Counted from the first letter of the stretch, positions 18,923 to 29,881 are shown. The stretch is DNA of 64,000 nt from Shewanella pealeana ATCC 700345 (GCF_000018285.1 NC_009901.1:4587001-4651000); one strand, 5' to 3'. Notes: generated by a model from the letters alone, not told the origin. Translations and numbers: made by a program.

Positions 18923-19957
18923 ATGCAGTATTTAAACCTCTTCAATGTCGCTAAGCTTTCTCTGCTACTCAACACCCGCGAGGGCGAGACTAAACTGGGG
19001 CAAGTCGTACAGTTGACCAACGCCTCACAAGATTTAGCCACGAATTTAGCCCAAGCAAAATCAAACGGCGTCCGCTTTGCAATTATCGGCATTGGAGAGG
19101 ATATCGGTCCACGCGCCAATTTAGGCCGAGGTGGGGCAACCGATGCCTTCGATAGCGCCATGGGGCAATTCCTCAACTTGCAGTCGAACCGTTTCCTAAC
19201 TGGCGAACAATCCCTAGTGCTGGGTCAAGTCGACACTCAAGATCTGCAGCTGCCAGCTAACGCCTCTGCCGACGCCTTAAGAGATAATGTCGAAAAACTC
19301 GATCAGCGGGTGATCCAACTACTCTCGGTGGTGTTTAGTGCTGGGTTAGAGCCTATCGTTATCGGCGGCGGCCATAACAATGCTTATGGTTTGCTCATGG
19401 CGGCAAAAGCCAGCCTTAAGCGCCCAATTGCCGCAGTTAACCTGGACCCACACTCAGATTTTAGACCTAAAGAGGGTCGACACAGCGGTAATGGCTTTAG
19501 CTACGCCGCCGCCTCTGGTGCATTGGCCTTTTATCACGTACTTGGCTTGCATGAGCTTAAAAATAGCGAAACCACACTAGAGCAACTTAAAGCTTTTGGC
19601 GGCCACTGGCATACTTACCAGCAAATTTGGGTCCGACGAGAGCAGAGTTTAGAAACTGCGTTAAGGAGCATCGCGAAAGATCTGAATAACACTCAACTTC
19701 CCGTTGCAATAGAGCTAGACCTCGATGCCATAACCAACATGCCGAGCAGCGCGTCCACTGCTGCTGGCATCCCCTTGCTGGATGCCTTATTTTACGTCAA
19801 TTATATCGCTAAGCATTGCCCTGCCGCCTACTTGCACTTAGCAGAGGCCGCGCCAAGCTGCCACGTTGCCGGAACCCTTGCTGGTCACCGTGAAACAGGC
19901 CAAAGTATCAGTGAGTTGATCTACTCCTATATCAGTGGTCGTATTAATGCACTATAG
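18923..19957 (+). CDS. Arginase/formimidoylglutamase-family hydrolase
   Basis: 344 residues. Metal-binding segments of the ureohydrolase fold are present: GGGHNNAYG (about 148-156), NLDPHSDFRP (about 173-182; the Asp-x-His-x-Asp set) and ELDLDAI (about 270-276; corresponding to SxDxDxxDP in arginase, here with Glu first and NMP later). The likely reaction is hydrolysis of a guanidino or formimidoyl group under Mn(II), for example formimidoylglutamate. No other hut genes are adjacent, so the substrate is uncertain and a hutG symbol would be premature. Confidence 0.72.
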   Translation: MQYLNLFNVAKLSLLLNTREGETKLGQVVQLTNASQDLATNLAQAKSNGVRFAIIGIGEDIGPRANLGRGGATDAFDSAMGQFLNLQSNRFLTGEQSLVLGQVDTQDLQLPANASADALRDNVEKLDQRVIQLLSVVFSAGLEPIVIGGGHNNAYGLLMAAKASLKRPIAAVNLDPHSDFRPKEGRHSGNGFSYAAASGALAFYHVLGLHELKNSETTLEQLKAFGGHWHTYQQIWVRREQSLETALRSIAKDLNNTQLPVAIELDLDAITNMPSSASTAAGIPLLDALFYVNYIAKHCPAAYLHLAEAAPSCHVAGTLAGHRETGQSISELIYSYISGRINAL

Positions 19958-20160
19958 CCATTAATAATTATTCAACAATGACAAATAGTGTGTTGTAATG
20001 CGCTGTCAATTTTGCGATAGCCCGCGTAATCACTCATTTTCTTATTATCATTAAGTGGATAGTTAACATTCGTCACAGACTGATAGATGAAAGATTCAGC
20101 AATCCGCTTCGATGGCTTACAATCGCACCAATTTAATTGCTAATGTATAGGAACAGATAG

Positions 20161-20916
20161 ATGTCAGACGACTCTTCAAACAGCACTCACTTCGGTTATA
20201 AAACTGTCGAAGCTGAAAAGAAAGCCGACATGGTTGCTGGCGTATTTCATTCTGTCGCAGCAAAATACGACATTATGAATGACGTTATGTCTTTCGGTAT
20301 CCACCGCATGTGGAAACGCTTCACTATCGAAAGTGCAGGTGCACGTCCAGGCATGAAAGTATTAGATCTTGCAGGTGGTACTGGTGATTTAACCGCGAAG
20401 TTTTCTCGTATCGTCGGTGAAACAGGCCAAGTAACCCTAGCCGATATTAACGACTCTATGCTTAAAGTTGGTCGTGAAAAGCTACGTGACAAAGGTATTG
20501 TTGGTAACGTTAACTACGTCCAAGCTAATGCCGAAGCCTTGCCTTTCCCTGATAATCATTTTGATATTATCACCATCGCTTTTGGTCTACGAAATGTGAC
20601 CAACAAAGATGCTGCAATCGCTTCTATGTTGCGCGTACTTAAGCCTGGTGGAAAGCTATTAGTACTTGAGTTTTCAAAGCCTCAGCATGAGATTATGCGT
20701 AAAATCTATGACATCTATAGCTTTAAAGTACTACCAAAAATGGGTTCTTTAATCACTAAAGATGCAGACAGCTATGAATACCTTGCTGAGTCAATTCGTA
20801 TGCACCCAGATCAAGATACCTTAAAGCAGATGATGGAAGATGCAGGCTTTGAACAAGTCAATTATACCAATATGACTGACGGTATCGTTGCCTTACACAA
20901 GGGTTATAAATTCTGA
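20161..20916 (+). CDS. ubiE: Ubiquinone/menaquinone C-methyltransferase UbiE
   Basis: 251 residues. A class I SAM-dependent methyltransferase with the glycine-rich [10 protein letters not shown] (about 69-78) and signature segments [22 protein letters not shown] and [12 protein letters not shown]. It methylates carbon of demethylmenaquinone and a ubiquinone precursor. First gene of ubiE-ubiJ-ubiB, with an AGGAACAG leader. It is peripheral to the membrane-bound Ubi complex. Confidence 0.98.
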   Translation: MSDDSSNSTHFGYKTVEAEKKADMVAGVFHSVAAKYDIMNDVMSFGIHRMWKRFTIESAGARPGMKVLDLAGGTGDLTAKFSRIVGETGQVTLADINDSMLKVGREKLRDKGIVGNVNYVQANAEALPFPDNHFDIITIAFGLRNVTNKDAAIASMLRVLKPGGKLLVLEFSKPQHEIMRKIYDIYSFKVLPKMGSLITKDADSYEYLAESIRMHPDQDTLKQMMEDAGFEQVNYTNMTDGIVALHKGYKF

Positions 20917-20927
20917 TAGGGCTCACT

Positions 20928-21551
20928 ATGTCTCGTGACTTGTCACTACTGACCTGTGCCGCGATTGAGATCAGCTTAAACAAGCTGATCTCTCAATCTC
21001 CTGAAGATTACGCTAAGTTGCGTAATCTTCATGGCAAAGTGCTATGCATCCAGCTTTCACAGCTTAGCTGGCCGCTATACTTTCTGTTTGCTAAAGAGAT
21101 CCAAGTCTTCTCGCGCTATGAAGGCGAAGTCACGACCAAAGTCAATGCCGATGCTACCACCCTCTACCAACTAACTGAGGGGGCAAATCTCACCGAACTG
21201 ATCAAACAAGATAAGCTCAGTCTCGAGGGTGATCTCAGCTTATTACAAACATTCAGCCATTATATGCAACAAGTTGAAGTCGACTTTGCAGAGCCTCTAT
21301 CGCACTACATTGGTGATGCCCCGACCCACTTTATTCATCAGGGGCTCAAACAAGCCAAGCAAGATGTCACTAAGGTTCTACGTAAGACACGTTCACATCT
21401 TGGACAACTGACCACTGAAGAGTATCGACTCGCTCCCCATAAGCTCGAATATATCTATTTAAGTGATAGAATCGATGACTTAGCCGCCGATGTCGAGGCG
21501 ACAGCTACACGGATTGACCAGCTTATCAACAGGGTAAAAACACAACCATGA
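20928..21551 (+). CDS. ubiJ: UbiJ, SCP2-domain ubiquinone biosynthesis factor
   Basis: 207 residues. The N-terminal lipid-binding SCP2-like domain (about 15-115) is followed by a helical, probably coiled C-terminal part ([27 protein letters not shown]). UbiJ helps assemble the soluble Ubi complex and presents lipid intermediates. It starts 11 bp after ubiE and overlaps ubiB by 4 bp, so the three genes form one operon, as in E. coli. Confidence 0.93.
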   Translation: MSRDLSLLTCAAIEISLNKLISQSPEDYAKLRNLHGKVLCIQLSQLSWPLYFLFAKEIQVFSRYEGEVTTKVNADATTLYQLTEGANLTELIKQDKLSLEGDLSLLQTFSHYMQQVEVDFAEPLSHYIGDAPTHFIHQGLKQAKQDVTKVLRKTRSHLGQLTTEEYRLAPHKLEYIYLSDRIDDLAADVEATATRIDQLINRVKTQP

Positions 21552-23197
21552 CAGTAAAAAGTATCAGGCGCGCTTATCACGTTATTCGTACTGCATTGCA
21601 TTACGGACTGGATGATTTACTTCCCCCTAAGTTAACGCCTTGGTACTTCAAACTCTTAAGGTACTGCTTCTTTTGGCTACGAAATCAACACAAAGATAAA
21701 GTCGGTGGTGAGCGGTTAAAGCTTGCGATGCAAGAGCTTGGGCCTGTCTACATCAAGTTTGGACAGATGCTGTCGACTCGTCGTGACCTGTTATCTGATG
21801 AGTGGGCCGAAGAACTTGCCATGTTGCAAGATAGGGTGCCACCGTTTGACTCAGCAATTGCAAGGGAATCTATCGAGAAGGAACTCAATGCTCCAATCGA
21901 ACGCTACTTTAACGACTTTGACGACACCCCGCTGGCTTCGGCCTCTATCTCTCAAGTTCATACTGCCACGCTGAAATCTAATGGCGCAGCTGTCGTCCTC
22001 AAAGTATTACGCCCAGATGTTGAGAAGAAGGTTCATGCAGATTTACTGCTGATGTCACAAGCTGCCGATTTTCTAGAGAGGCTGCTAGGTGCAAATAATC
22101 GCTTACGTCCTGCTGAAGTGGTTGAAGACTACCGTACGACCATAGAGGGCGAGCTCAACCTCAAACTCGAAGCGCTCAATGCCATAAAGTTACGCAATAA
22201 CTTTATCGACTCCAATGCACTCTACATCCCCTATATGTATGAAGAGTTATGCTTCACGCGACTAATTGTTATGGAGCGTATCGACGGCATTCCAGTATCA
22301 GATAAAGTAGCACTAGAAGCCCAAGGCACTAACTTAAAGCTGCTTGCTGAGCGTGGTGTAGAGCTGTTCTTCACTCAAGTATTCCGTGATAACTTTTTCC
22401 ACGCAGACATGCACCCAGGCAATGTATTCGTCAGTAGAGAGCATCCTAACGACCCTTTCTATATCGGTTTAGATTGCGGCATCATGGGTACGCTTACCGA
22501 TGAGGATAAACGCTACTTGGCCGAGAATTTCTTAGCCTTCTTCAATCGCGACTATCGCCGCATTGCTCAGCTTTATATTGAGTCGGGCTGGGTCTCAGCC
22601 GATACCGATGTGGGTGCCTTCGAACAAGCGGTAAAAGTGGTTTGTGAGCCGATGTTTAACAAACCACTAGATGAGATATCATTTGGCCATGTGCTGCTTG
22701 AGCTATTTAGAACCGCACGTCGCTTCGACATGGTGGTGCAACCACAGCTGGTTTTACTCGAAAAAACCCTACTGTATATCGAAGGGCTTGGGCGTCAACT
22801 GTATCCGCAACTGGATTTATGGCAAACGGCTAAACCTTTCTTAGAGCAGTGGATGGCCGAGCAGGTTGGTCCTAAAGCCATGGCAGCAAAAGTTAAGCAG
22901 CAGTTACCTTATTGGGCCGAACACTTGCCTGAACTGCCAGAACTTATCTATGACAACTTGAAAATAGGTCGCGACCTATCTAAAAATCAAAACAAATTGT
23001 TAGATCGGTATCTCAAACATCAGCAAAAAGCTCATAAAAGTAACTATCTGTTGATTACATCGGCCATTTTAGTGATCTGTGGCACTATTTTGTTAAACCA
23101 AGACGCTACACTATGGCCCTCTTATGGCAGTATTGGCATAGGCATCACTCTGTGGGTGCTGGGATGGCGATCGAGACCAAAGAATCGCAAAATTTAG
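21548..23197 (+). CDS. ubiB: UbiB, ABC1/ADCK-like kinase-fold protein
   Basis: 549 residues. The KxGQ motif is in [16 protein letters not shown] (about 66-81) and an alanine-rich loop in [10 protein letters not shown]. Catalytic-loop [11 protein letters not shown] and the metal-binding DCGIMG follow. Two hydrophobic segments at the C terminus (about 499-540) anchor it in the membrane. The ATPase activity supports ubiquinone biosynthesis, possibly by extracting lipid intermediates. It overlaps ubiJ by ATGA. Confidence 0.97.
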   Translation: MTVKSIRRAYHVIRTALHYGLDDLLPPKLTPWYFKLLRYCFFWLRNQHKDKVGGERLKLAMQELGPVYIKFGQMLSTRRDLLSDEWAEELAMLQDRVPPFDSAIARESIEKELNAPIERYFNDFDDTPLASASISQVHTATLKSNGAAVVLKVLRPDVEKKVHADLLLMSQAADFLERLLGANNRLRPAEVVEDYRTTIEGELNLKLEALNAIKLRNNFIDSNALYIPYMYEELCFTRLIVMERIDGIPVSDKVALEAQGTNLKLLAERGVELFFTQVFRDNFFHADMHPGNVFVSREHPNDPFYIGLDCGIMGTLTDEDKRYLAENFLAFFNRDYRRIAQLYIESGWVSADTDVGAFEQAVKVVCEPMFNKPLDEISFGHVLLELFRTARRFDMVVQPQLVLLEKTLLYIEGLGRQLYPQLDLWQTAKPFLEQWMAEQVGPKAMAAKVKQQLPYWAEHLPELPELIYDNLKIGRDLSKNQNKLLDRYLKHQQKAHKSNYLLITSAILVICGTILLNQDATLWPSYGSIGIGITLWVLGWRSRPKNRKI

Positions 23198-23257
23198 CTA
23201 GACCTAAATAACCAAAGGTTCATAATAGAACCAGTATCTAATCAAGAGGATTCATCC

Positions 23258-23527
23258 ATGGGTGGCATTAGTATTTGGCAACTTCTTATCATTGCTTTAA
23301 TTGTCGTATTATTGTTTGGAACTAAGAAGTTACGTTCACTAGGCGGCGATTTAGGTGGTGCAGTTAAGGGCTTTAAGAACGCCATGTCTTCTGAAGAAGA
23401 GAAGAAAGCTCTAGAAGAAAACGCAACTGACAAGCCAGCTGCTGACACTGCTAAAGTGACAGAAACTGCAAAAGTTGCTGAGACAGCCGAGAAAAAGGCT
23501 GAGTCTAAAGGTAAAGAACAGGCGTAA
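23258..23527 (+). CDS. tatA: Twin-arginine translocase subunit TatA
   Basis: 89 residues. An N-terminal membrane helix (about 4-20: [17 protein letters not shown]), then [25 protein letters not shown] forming the hinge and amphipathic helix, then an acidic/lysine-rich tail with [18 protein letters not shown]. TatA oligomers form the conducting part of the Tat system for folded proteins. First of tatABC, 60 bp after ubiB with its own AGAGGA Shine-Dalgarno. Confidence 0.97.
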   Translation: MGGISIWQLLIIALIVVLLFGTKKLRSLGGDLGGAVKGFKNAMSSEEEKKALEENATDKPAADTAKVTETAKVAETAEKKAESKGKEQA

Positions 23528-23533
23528 TCGACT

Positions 23534-23929
23534 ATGTTCGACGGTATCGGCTTTATGGAGTTGCTGCTGATTGGGATCTTGGGCCTAGTAGTACTTGGCC
23601 CAGAAAGACTTCCAACGGCTGTGCGCTCAATTTCTAGCTGGATCCGCGCCATGAAAAAAATGGCTAACTCGGTAAAAGACGAATTAGAGCAAGAGCTTAA
23701 AATTGAGCAACTGCACTCTGATTTGAAAAATGCAGAGAGTCAGGGTTTAAAGAACCTTTCTCCAGAGTTACAGGATTCAATCGATCAATTAAAAGAAGCG
23801 GCTCAATCTGTTAATCGTCCTTATCAAGTAGAAGACGTGCCTGCGGCGAAAGAAACTCCTGCCAAAGAAACACCAACTGCTGAAAAAAGTACGACTACAG
23901 GTGCTAATTCAGACAAACCTAACGGGTAG
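23534..23929 (+). CDS. tatB: Twin-arginine translocase subunit TatB
   Basis: 131 residues. [29 protein letters not shown] shows the TatB membrane helix with the conserved Glu and the LGPERLP hinge. A long amphipathic helix follows (about 30-100), then a Pro/Thr/Lys-rich tail with the repeat KETPAKETP. With TatC it recognises twin-arginine signal peptides. Six bp after tatA. Confidence 0.97.
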   Translation: MFDGIGFMELLLIGILGLVVLGPERLPTAVRSISSWIRAMKKMANSVKDELEQELKIEQLHSDLKNAESQGLKNLSPELQDSIDQLKEAAQSVNRPYQVEDVPAAKETPAKETPTAEKSTTTGANSDKPNG

Positions 23930-23932
23930 TCC

Positions 23933-24694
23933 ATGTCACAACAGCAGCCATTAATCAGCCATCTGCTCGAGTTGCGCACTAAGTTACTGCGGGCAATTGG
24001 CAGTGTTCTTTTGGTGTTTATTTGCTTGGTATATTGGGCAAACGATATCTACCATTATATGGCCACCCCATTGATGCAGGCACTGCCTGAATCAAGCAGT
24101 ATGATTGCAACCGATGTTGCTGCGCCATTTTTTGCCCCCTTTAAATTGACATTAGTTCTGTCGTTTTTTGTTGCAGTACCTTATGTCCTTTATCAAGTGT
24201 GGTCTTTTGTCGCACCTGGTCTGTATAAGCATGAAAAGCGCTTGGTTGTACCTCTACTAGCGAGCAGTACGTTGCTCTTCTATCTAGGTATCGCTTTCGC
24301 CTATTATATCGTTTTCCCTGTCGTATTTGGTTTCTTTACCAGCGTGGCCCCTGAAGGGGTTGAAGTTGCGACTGACATCAGCAGTTATTTGAATTTTATT
24401 CTAAAACTGTTCTTTGCATTTGGTTTGGCTTTTGAGATCCCAGTAGCGGTTGTCCTACTATGTTGGGCGGGTGTCACCACACCTGCAGAGCTAAAAGAGA
24501 AACGACCATATATCGTGGTCGGTGCATTTGTTATCGGTATGCTACTAACGCCACCAGATATCATCTCTCAAACTATGTTAGCGATCCCAATGCTAATTCT
24601 GTTTGAAGGCGGTTTAGTGGCTGCACGTTTCTACAGCAAGCCAGATGAAGATGAAGATGAAGATGAGACTGAGCAGGAAAAACCTGAGTCTTAG
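23933..24694 (+). CDS. tatC: Twin-arginine translocase subunit TatC
   Basis: 253 residues with six membrane helices. The signal-peptide binding region is at the N terminus ([15 protein letters not shown]). Conserved FAPFKL and LTPPDIISQ segments are present. The C terminus ends in a very acidic tail ([12 protein letters not shown]) built from a repeated GATGAA sequence. TatC is the receptor core of the translocase. Four bp after tatB, and a terminator follows. Confidence 0.98.
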   Translation: MSQQQPLISHLLELRTKLLRAIGSVLLVFICLVYWANDIYHYMATPLMQALPESSSMIATDVAAPFFAPFKLTLVLSFFVAVPYVLYQVWSFVAPGLYKHEKRLVVPLLASSTLLFYLGIAFAYYIVFPVVFGFFTSVAPEGVEVATDISSYLNFILKLFFAFGLAFEIPVAVVLLCWAGVTTPAELKEKRPYIVVGAFVIGMLLTPPDIISQTMLAIPMLILFEGGLVAARFYSKPDEDEDEDETEQEKPES

Positions 24695-24736
24695 TACTAT
24701 CAATCAGTAGTATTCTCAATAAATAGTCGTGTTTAT

Positions 24737-24783
24737 AAAAGGTATTATCTTGTGATAACTCAACACAGATAATACCTTTTTTG
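24737..24783 (+). terminator. Rho-independent terminator after tatC
   Basis: A 14-bp stem (AAAAGGTATTATCT / AGATAATACCTTTT) with a 16-base loop and further T, 42 bp past tatC. It closes the ubi-tat transcription unit. Confidence 0.85.
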
Positions 24784-24884
24784 TTTTCTACTCCCCGCTC
24801 AATCAATAACATTTGTGTTTCAATTGCCTCAATAAAATGTAAAATCAATCCGAACCTATTTATAAGGGATAAAGGAAGTTATTG

Positions 24885-25388
24885 ATGATGAAAGCACAGC
24901 TACTCTTACTCACTACCGCGTCTTTAATGCTATCGAGCGCAGCCCAAGCATCTATCGAAACACAGTTAGCTAAATGCGCATCAATTGGAGACAAGCTCGA
25001 ACGCTTAATTTGCTACGACAATCTTTCTTCATCACTTGGCACAAACACTGTCATTACCAAACAACCCGTCACAGAAACGGTCTCAGTTGCAGCCTCTACA
25101 GCCGTGGTTGTTTCGACTGAGAGTTCACATGATAACTTTGGCAAAGTGAAAAAAGCTGAGGCGGAAGAAGTCAGCAAGATCTATCTCGATGTGAGCAAGG
25201 TAGCTAAAGATCCCTACGGCGCAATGAAAATCCACTTTAGCAACGGCCAAGTTTGGAAACAGACTGACAGCCGTTCATTTAGATTAAAAGCAGAACAAAC
25301 CGTCTATATAGAAAAAGCGGCATTAGGATCTTTCATGCTAGGCTCAGATGATCGCAATACAACCATTAGAGTAAAACGTTTAAAGTAA
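24885..25388 (+). CDS. Secreted protein of unknown function (VasI/TagO-like N-terminal motif)
   Basis: 167 residues. A signal peptide (cut near AQA-S) is followed by ETQLAKCASIGDKLERLICYDNL, a Cys-x14-Cys-Tyr-Asp motif shared with type VI-associated VasI/TagO proteins and several small secreted families. A Thr/Val-rich linker leads to a C-terminal beta domain (NGQVWKQTDSRSFRLK, ALGSFMLGSDDRNTTIRVKRL). I chose ATG at 24885, 8 bp from AGGA; TTG at 24882 and ATG at 24888 are also possible. Its stop overlaps the tatD start (TAATG), suggesting coupling. No other T6SS gene is present. Function unknown. Confidence 0.75.
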   Translation: MMKAQLLLLTTASLMLSSAAQASIETQLAKCASIGDKLERLICYDNLSSSLGTNTVITKQPVTETVSVAASTAVVVSTESSHDNFGKVKKAEAEEVSKIYLDVSKVAKDPYGAMKIHFSNGQVWKQTDSRSFRLKAEQTVYIEKAALGSFMLGSDDRNTTIRVKRLK

Positions 25389-26182
25389 TGCCAGAATATA
25401 TGGATATAGCTGTCAACCTAGTTGGCAGCTCGCTTGAAAAAGACATTCAGCGAGTCGTCGATGATGCAGCGGCTCAGTCAGTCACCTCCATGGTGATTAT
25501 TGGCAGTCACATCCAAGAGAGTGAACAGGCCATCAGTCTGTGTGAGCAGTTCCCAGGACAACTCTATTGTACCGCAGGTATTCACCCTCATCACGCCAGT
25601 GAATGGCAAACAGACAGTGCAGATATATTACGAAAATTAACCCTTTCTCCGAGCGTGATCGCTGTGGGCGAATGTGGTTTAGATTATAATCGCGACTTCT
25701 CCCCCAGAGATATGCAGCGCAAGGCATTTGCAGAGCAGTTGGCACTAGCCGTAGAACTCAAAATGCCTGTATTAATGCATGAGCGTGATGCCCATGATGA
25801 TTTCCTAGCAATTCTAAAAGAATACCGTTCTGACCTGCCAGCGGCTCTGTTGCATTGCTTTACAGGCAATAAACAATCTCTCGATGCATATATAGAGTTG
25901 GATCTGTATTTAGGGGTGACGGGTTGGGTCTGCGATGAGCGCAGAGGACAAGAGCTAGCATCGCTCGTGCCTCACATTCCAGATGAGCGGATCTTGATTG
26001 AAACAGATAGCCCATACCTATTACCAAGAAGCATGCGCCCGAAACCAAAATCCAGTAAAAATGAACCTAAATATCTGCCATATATTGCTCAGTATGTTGC
26101 CGCTCTCAGACAGCAAAATATTAATGACTTTGCAGAGACAAGCTACAGAAATAGCCGTCGGTTCTTTGGTTTAGAGTATTAA
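25388..26182 (+). CDS. tatD: TatD-family metal-dependent DNase
   Basis: 264 residues, TIM-barrel hydrolase. Like E. coli TatD it has DIAVNL in place of the HxH of other paralogues, with AGIHPHHASEW, GECGLDYNRDFS, PVLMHERDAHDDF, LHCFTG, VTGWVCDERRG and ETDSPYLLPR, matching E. coli TatD almost segment for segment. These supply the divalent-metal ligands. The enzyme is a 3'-5' DNA/RNA exonuclease implicated in repair; it is not needed for Tat export despite its name. Start and stop overlap both neighbours by one base. Confidence 0.95.
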   Translation: MPEYMDIAVNLVGSSLEKDIQRVVDDAAAQSVTSMVIIGSHIQESEQAISLCEQFPGQLYCTAGIHPHHASEWQTDSADILRKLTLSPSVIAVGECGLDYNRDFSPRDMQRKAFAEQLALAVELKMPVLMHERDAHDDFLAILKEYRSDLPAALLHCFTGNKQSLDAYIELDLYLGVTGWVCDERRGQELASLVPHIPDERILIETDSPYLLPRSMRPKPKSSKNEPKYLPYIAQYVAALRQQNINDFAETSYRNSRRFFGLEY

Positions 26183-28047
26183 TGAAGGCCAAGCTTCTGC
26201 AACTTGTCCTTACCACATTATTGCTATTCTCTGGCTTAGTAACAGCTGGAGACCCCCTCATTATTACTAAGCATAGCGACGACAAAATTGAGCTAACATC
26301 CCAACTCTATATTACCCATGTGAATGCCACTATCGAACGGCTCGTGAACCCAGCCGTTCGATGGCAAAAATATGAACCAAAAGCGATGCTGGGCATTGGA
26401 GAAAAAGCCTATTGGGTTAGGTTATCCCTTAGCTATGAATCAGGTGTTTCTAGGCAGCAAATTATATCTATCGCAAATCCACATTTAGATCATATCGAGT
26501 TTTATCACTTCAGTGGCCCTACGCTGCTTAAACAATTACGAGCAGGCGACAGTTTGCCTTTCAACCAAAGGCCTATTATAAGCACTCATTTTCTGTACTC
26601 GTTTAATAACCACCAACAAGATAGCCATGATTTCTATTTGCGAGTGAAAACGTCCGGAACATTTAGCATACCGATGACCCTCTGGACTATCGATTCCTAC
26701 TACCAAAATGCCGAACGACATTCGGTCTTTTATGGTTTTCAGATTGGCGTGTTAATAGCCATTGGTATCTTTAGCCTGTTAATCGCTGTGACTTCTCATT
26801 CATTCAGTTATAGCTATTATGCTGGTTTTGTACTCTCCATTACCCTTTTTGTTGCGAGCTTACACGGATTAGCATTTAGGTTTATCTGGCCAAATTTTCC
26901 GAGCGTGCAAGAGTTTGCTTTGCCAGCCCTACTGAGCCTATCTATGATGTTTGCCTTCTTGTTCTCAGAGAAGGCAATGCACCTTAAGTACCACAATCAG
27001 ACTATGCTGCGACTCTGTCGAGCTAGTGCCGCAATGTCTTTAGTGCTGCTTTTAAGCGGGTTATTACTCAACTACTCAACTGCGTTAACGATCAATATTT
27101 ACGCGGTAATGCTTTCCAGCATATTATTAATGTGCATGTCTCTCGCCCAAGCTTTCAAAGGCAATAAGCTAGCAAAGTTCTTTGCTATAGGCTGGGCAGG
27201 TATGATGTTAGGGGCATTGATATCTGGTGCTATATATCTAGGTTTGCTTCACTGGGACCTTCAAGCTAAAACTCCTTTTATGATTGGCCTAAGTTTAGAG
27301 GTTGTTTTTATGGCAGCCCTACTCGCGATCCGCTATAACGATGAACGCCTAAATAAATTAAAAATACAGAAAGACGCACTCATTCAAGCAAATAAAGCAC
27401 AGGAGACCAAAGAAGAGGCGTTACGCATCGAAGCTAGAAGTAGCGAAAAGTTATCTCAAATGGTTCAAGAACGCACCCTAGAACTAGAGATTGCCCTACG
27501 AGAACTCAATGAGGCAAATCAGAAACTCACCGAACAGACAAGAGTAGACAGCCTGACAGGCGTTAAAAATCGCGCCTCATTCGATAAACGTATCATGGCC
27601 GAAGGTCGAATTAGTCGAAGACAGCAGACCCCATTATCAATTTTAATGCTGGATATCGATCGCTTTAAATTAATTAATGACTCCTATGGCCACCTAGCTG
27701 GCGATCAAGCTTTACGCGTAATCGCCGATAAATTAAAAGAAACTTTAAAGCGACCAACCGATCTAGTGTCACGTTTTGGCGGAGAGGAGTTTGCTATTAT
27801 ATTACCCAACACTGATAAAATAGGTGCACAGCAAGTAGCTGAGACGTTAAGGAAAGTTATCTGCGAACTGCCTATTAGTTGGGGGGAAGACAGTATCCCT
27901 CTAACAGTTAGTATTGGGGTGAGTAGCGAAATTATTACCTCAGAAGAACATACTACTTTATTATTAGAACAAGCAGATAAAGCACTTTATCAAGCAAAGA
28001 ATGACGGGCGTAACCGAGTAAGACTCTACAGCCCCGATCAAGATTAA
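26182..28047 (+). CDS. Membrane diguanylate cyclase (7TMR-DISM sensor plus GGDEF)
   Basis: 621 residues. Signal peptide (1-22), then a periplasmic 7TMR-DISM extracellular domain (about 30-180; KAYWVRLSLSY, FYLRVKTSGTFSIPM). Seven membrane helices follow (about 185-390), a coiled coil (about 395-455) and a C-terminal GGDEF domain. The active-site motif is SRFGGEEF, with RPTD exactly five residues before GGEEF as an intact inhibitory I-site. It therefore probably synthesises c-di-GMP in response to a carbohydrate-like or other periplasmic ligand. The start overlaps the tatD stop (TAATG). Confidence 0.9.
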   Translation: MKAKLLQLVLTTLLLFSGLVTAGDPLIITKHSDDKIELTSQLYITHVNATIERLVNPAVRWQKYEPKAMLGIGEKAYWVRLSLSYESGVSRQQIISIANPHLDHIEFYHFSGPTLLKQLRAGDSLPFNQRPIISTHFLYSFNNHQQDSHDFYLRVKTSGTFSIPMTLWTIDSYYQNAERHSVFYGFQIGVLIAIGIFSLLIAVTSHSFSYSYYAGFVLSITLFVASLHGLAFRFIWPNFPSVQEFALPALLSLSMMFAFLFSEKAMHLKYHNQTMLRLCRASAAMSLVLLLSGLLLNYSTALTINIYAVMLSSILLMCMSLAQAFKGNKLAKFFAIGWAGMMLGALISGAIYLGLLHWDLQAKTPFMIGLSLEVVFMAALLAIRYNDERLNKLKIQKDALIQANKAQETKEEALRIEARSSEKLSQMVQERTLELEIALRELNEANQKLTEQTRVDSLTGVKNRASFDKRIMAEGRISRRQQTPLSILMLDIDRFKLINDSYGHLAGDQALRVIADKLKETLKRPTDLVSRFGGEEFAIILPNTDKIGAQQVAETLRKVICELPISWGEDSIPLTVSIGVSSEIITSEEHTTLLLEQADKALYQAKNDGRNRVRLYSPDQD

Positions 28048-29082
<1,035 letters not shown>

Positions 29083-29135
29083 TCCTGTCTGAATTTAAAC
29101 CTGTCTAGTTCTAAAATAGGTTGACGGTTTTTATT

Positions 29136-29166
29136 AAGCCAGTTGGTATTCCCAACTGGCTTTTTT
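29136..29166 (+). terminator. Rho-independent terminator after hemB
   Basis: Stem AAGCCAGTTGG / CCAACTGGCTT with loop TATTC and a run of T, 53 bp past hemB. Confidence 0.9.
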
Positions 29167-29267
29167 CATGCCCTACTCCACATGGTTATTGAGCCTCACC
29201 ACGTTCAGGCTTCTATTTCCCCATGTGCGAGTGGTCAATTCTTACAATAATGAGCCCAGACAAAAAC

Positions 29268-29298
29268 GAAAAAAGCCCGTTGCGTTAGCAACGGGCTT
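29268..29298 (-). terminator. Distal rRNA-operon terminator (after the 5S relic)
   Basis: Perfect 11-bp stem AAGCCCGTTGC / GCAACGGGCTT with loop GTTA, followed by T on the minus strand. It lies just beyond the 5S relic and is probably the original end of a longer rrn operon. Confidence 0.85.
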
Positions 29299-29324
29299 TA
29301 TCGCTTCTCTTTCGAGAATAATTT

Positions 29325-29374
29325 GCGCCTGGAAATGACCTACTCTCGTAGTTCGCGCAGCGAACACATGGGGG
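29325..29374 (-). pseudogene. Relic of a second 5S rRNA gene (3' end only)
   Basis: GCGCCTGGAAATGACC and TACTCTC are identical to the 3' end of the intact 5S gene at 29882-29997. An 18-base insert containing a perfect hairpin (GTTCGC-GCA-GCGAAC, 29351-29365) follows, then ACATGGGG again matches 5S. The rest of the gene is missing and the inverted-repeat element begins immediately. It cannot make a 5S rRNA. Confidence 0.8.
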
Positions 29375-29377
29375 CTA

Positions 29378-29643
29378 ATACCAATCAGTATAAGAAGTTG
29401 ATCTACTCAGAGCGTTTTTTGGCAAACTAATTCAAGGTGAATAACTGAAAGAATGGTTGTTCCCTTGTGAAGTTGTTCAACGTAGAAGTAGGCAGCCAAA
29501 AACGCTCCAGAATGGCGAGTTTTAGCGGCTCTGATACTGTGTTAACGAGCTTAAACGTAGAATAACTATGCTCTTCACTCGTTGCCTTGTCTCAGTGCCG
29601 CTAAACTCTCGCTGAGCGACCAAATCTTTATACTGATTGGTAT
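29378..29643. mobile_element. 266-bp inverted-repeat element (MITE-like)
   Basis: Ends ATACCAATCAGTATAA (29378-29393) and TTATACTGATTGGTAT (29628-29643) are perfect inverted repeats, and similarity continues inward imperfectly. Two nested inverted repeats lie inside: GAGCGTTTTTTGGC (29410-29423) with GCCAAAAACGCTC (29495-29507), and CGAGTTTTAGCGGC (29516-29529) with GCCGCTAAACTCTCG (29597-29611). If the ends are read as TACCAATC, both flanks begin with TAA, a possible 3-bp target duplication. There is no coding frame, so it would depend on a transposase elsewhere. Confidence 0.72.
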
Positions 29644-29836
29644 AAGAAACCCTGCTTTGGATGCAACGCATTCAAGGGCTTTGCAGCGCGAGTAACTTGT
29701 TACGAAGCTGGAGAACCCGCTCAGCGGCGGGATGACGTCGGGAGTAGGCATTTATGCCTACTTAAGTGGATGAGCCACCTTAAAGGATAAGAAGCAGTTA
29801 TAAGCAATATAGTGCTATTTTAAAAAGCTCCAAACG
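29644..29836. other. Spacer with two hairpins between the inverted-repeat element and the 5S terminator
   Basis: No gene is seen. It contains CCCGC-TCAGC-GGCGGG (about 29716-29731) and a perfect 8-bp hairpin AGTAGGCA-TTTA-TGCCTACT (29743-29762). The composition is unlike a coding region. It may be another dispersed repeat. Confidence 0.4.
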
Positions 29837-29837
29837 C

Positions 29838-29864
29838 AAAAAAGCCACCTTAATAAGGTGGCTT
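29838..29864 (-). terminator. Terminator immediately after the intact 5S gene
   Basis: Stem AAGCCACCTT / AAGGTGGCTT (29842-29864) with a T run on the minus strand, about 18 bp past 5S. Confidence 0.88.
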
Positions 29865-29881
29865 CTCTACTTAATTTAGCG

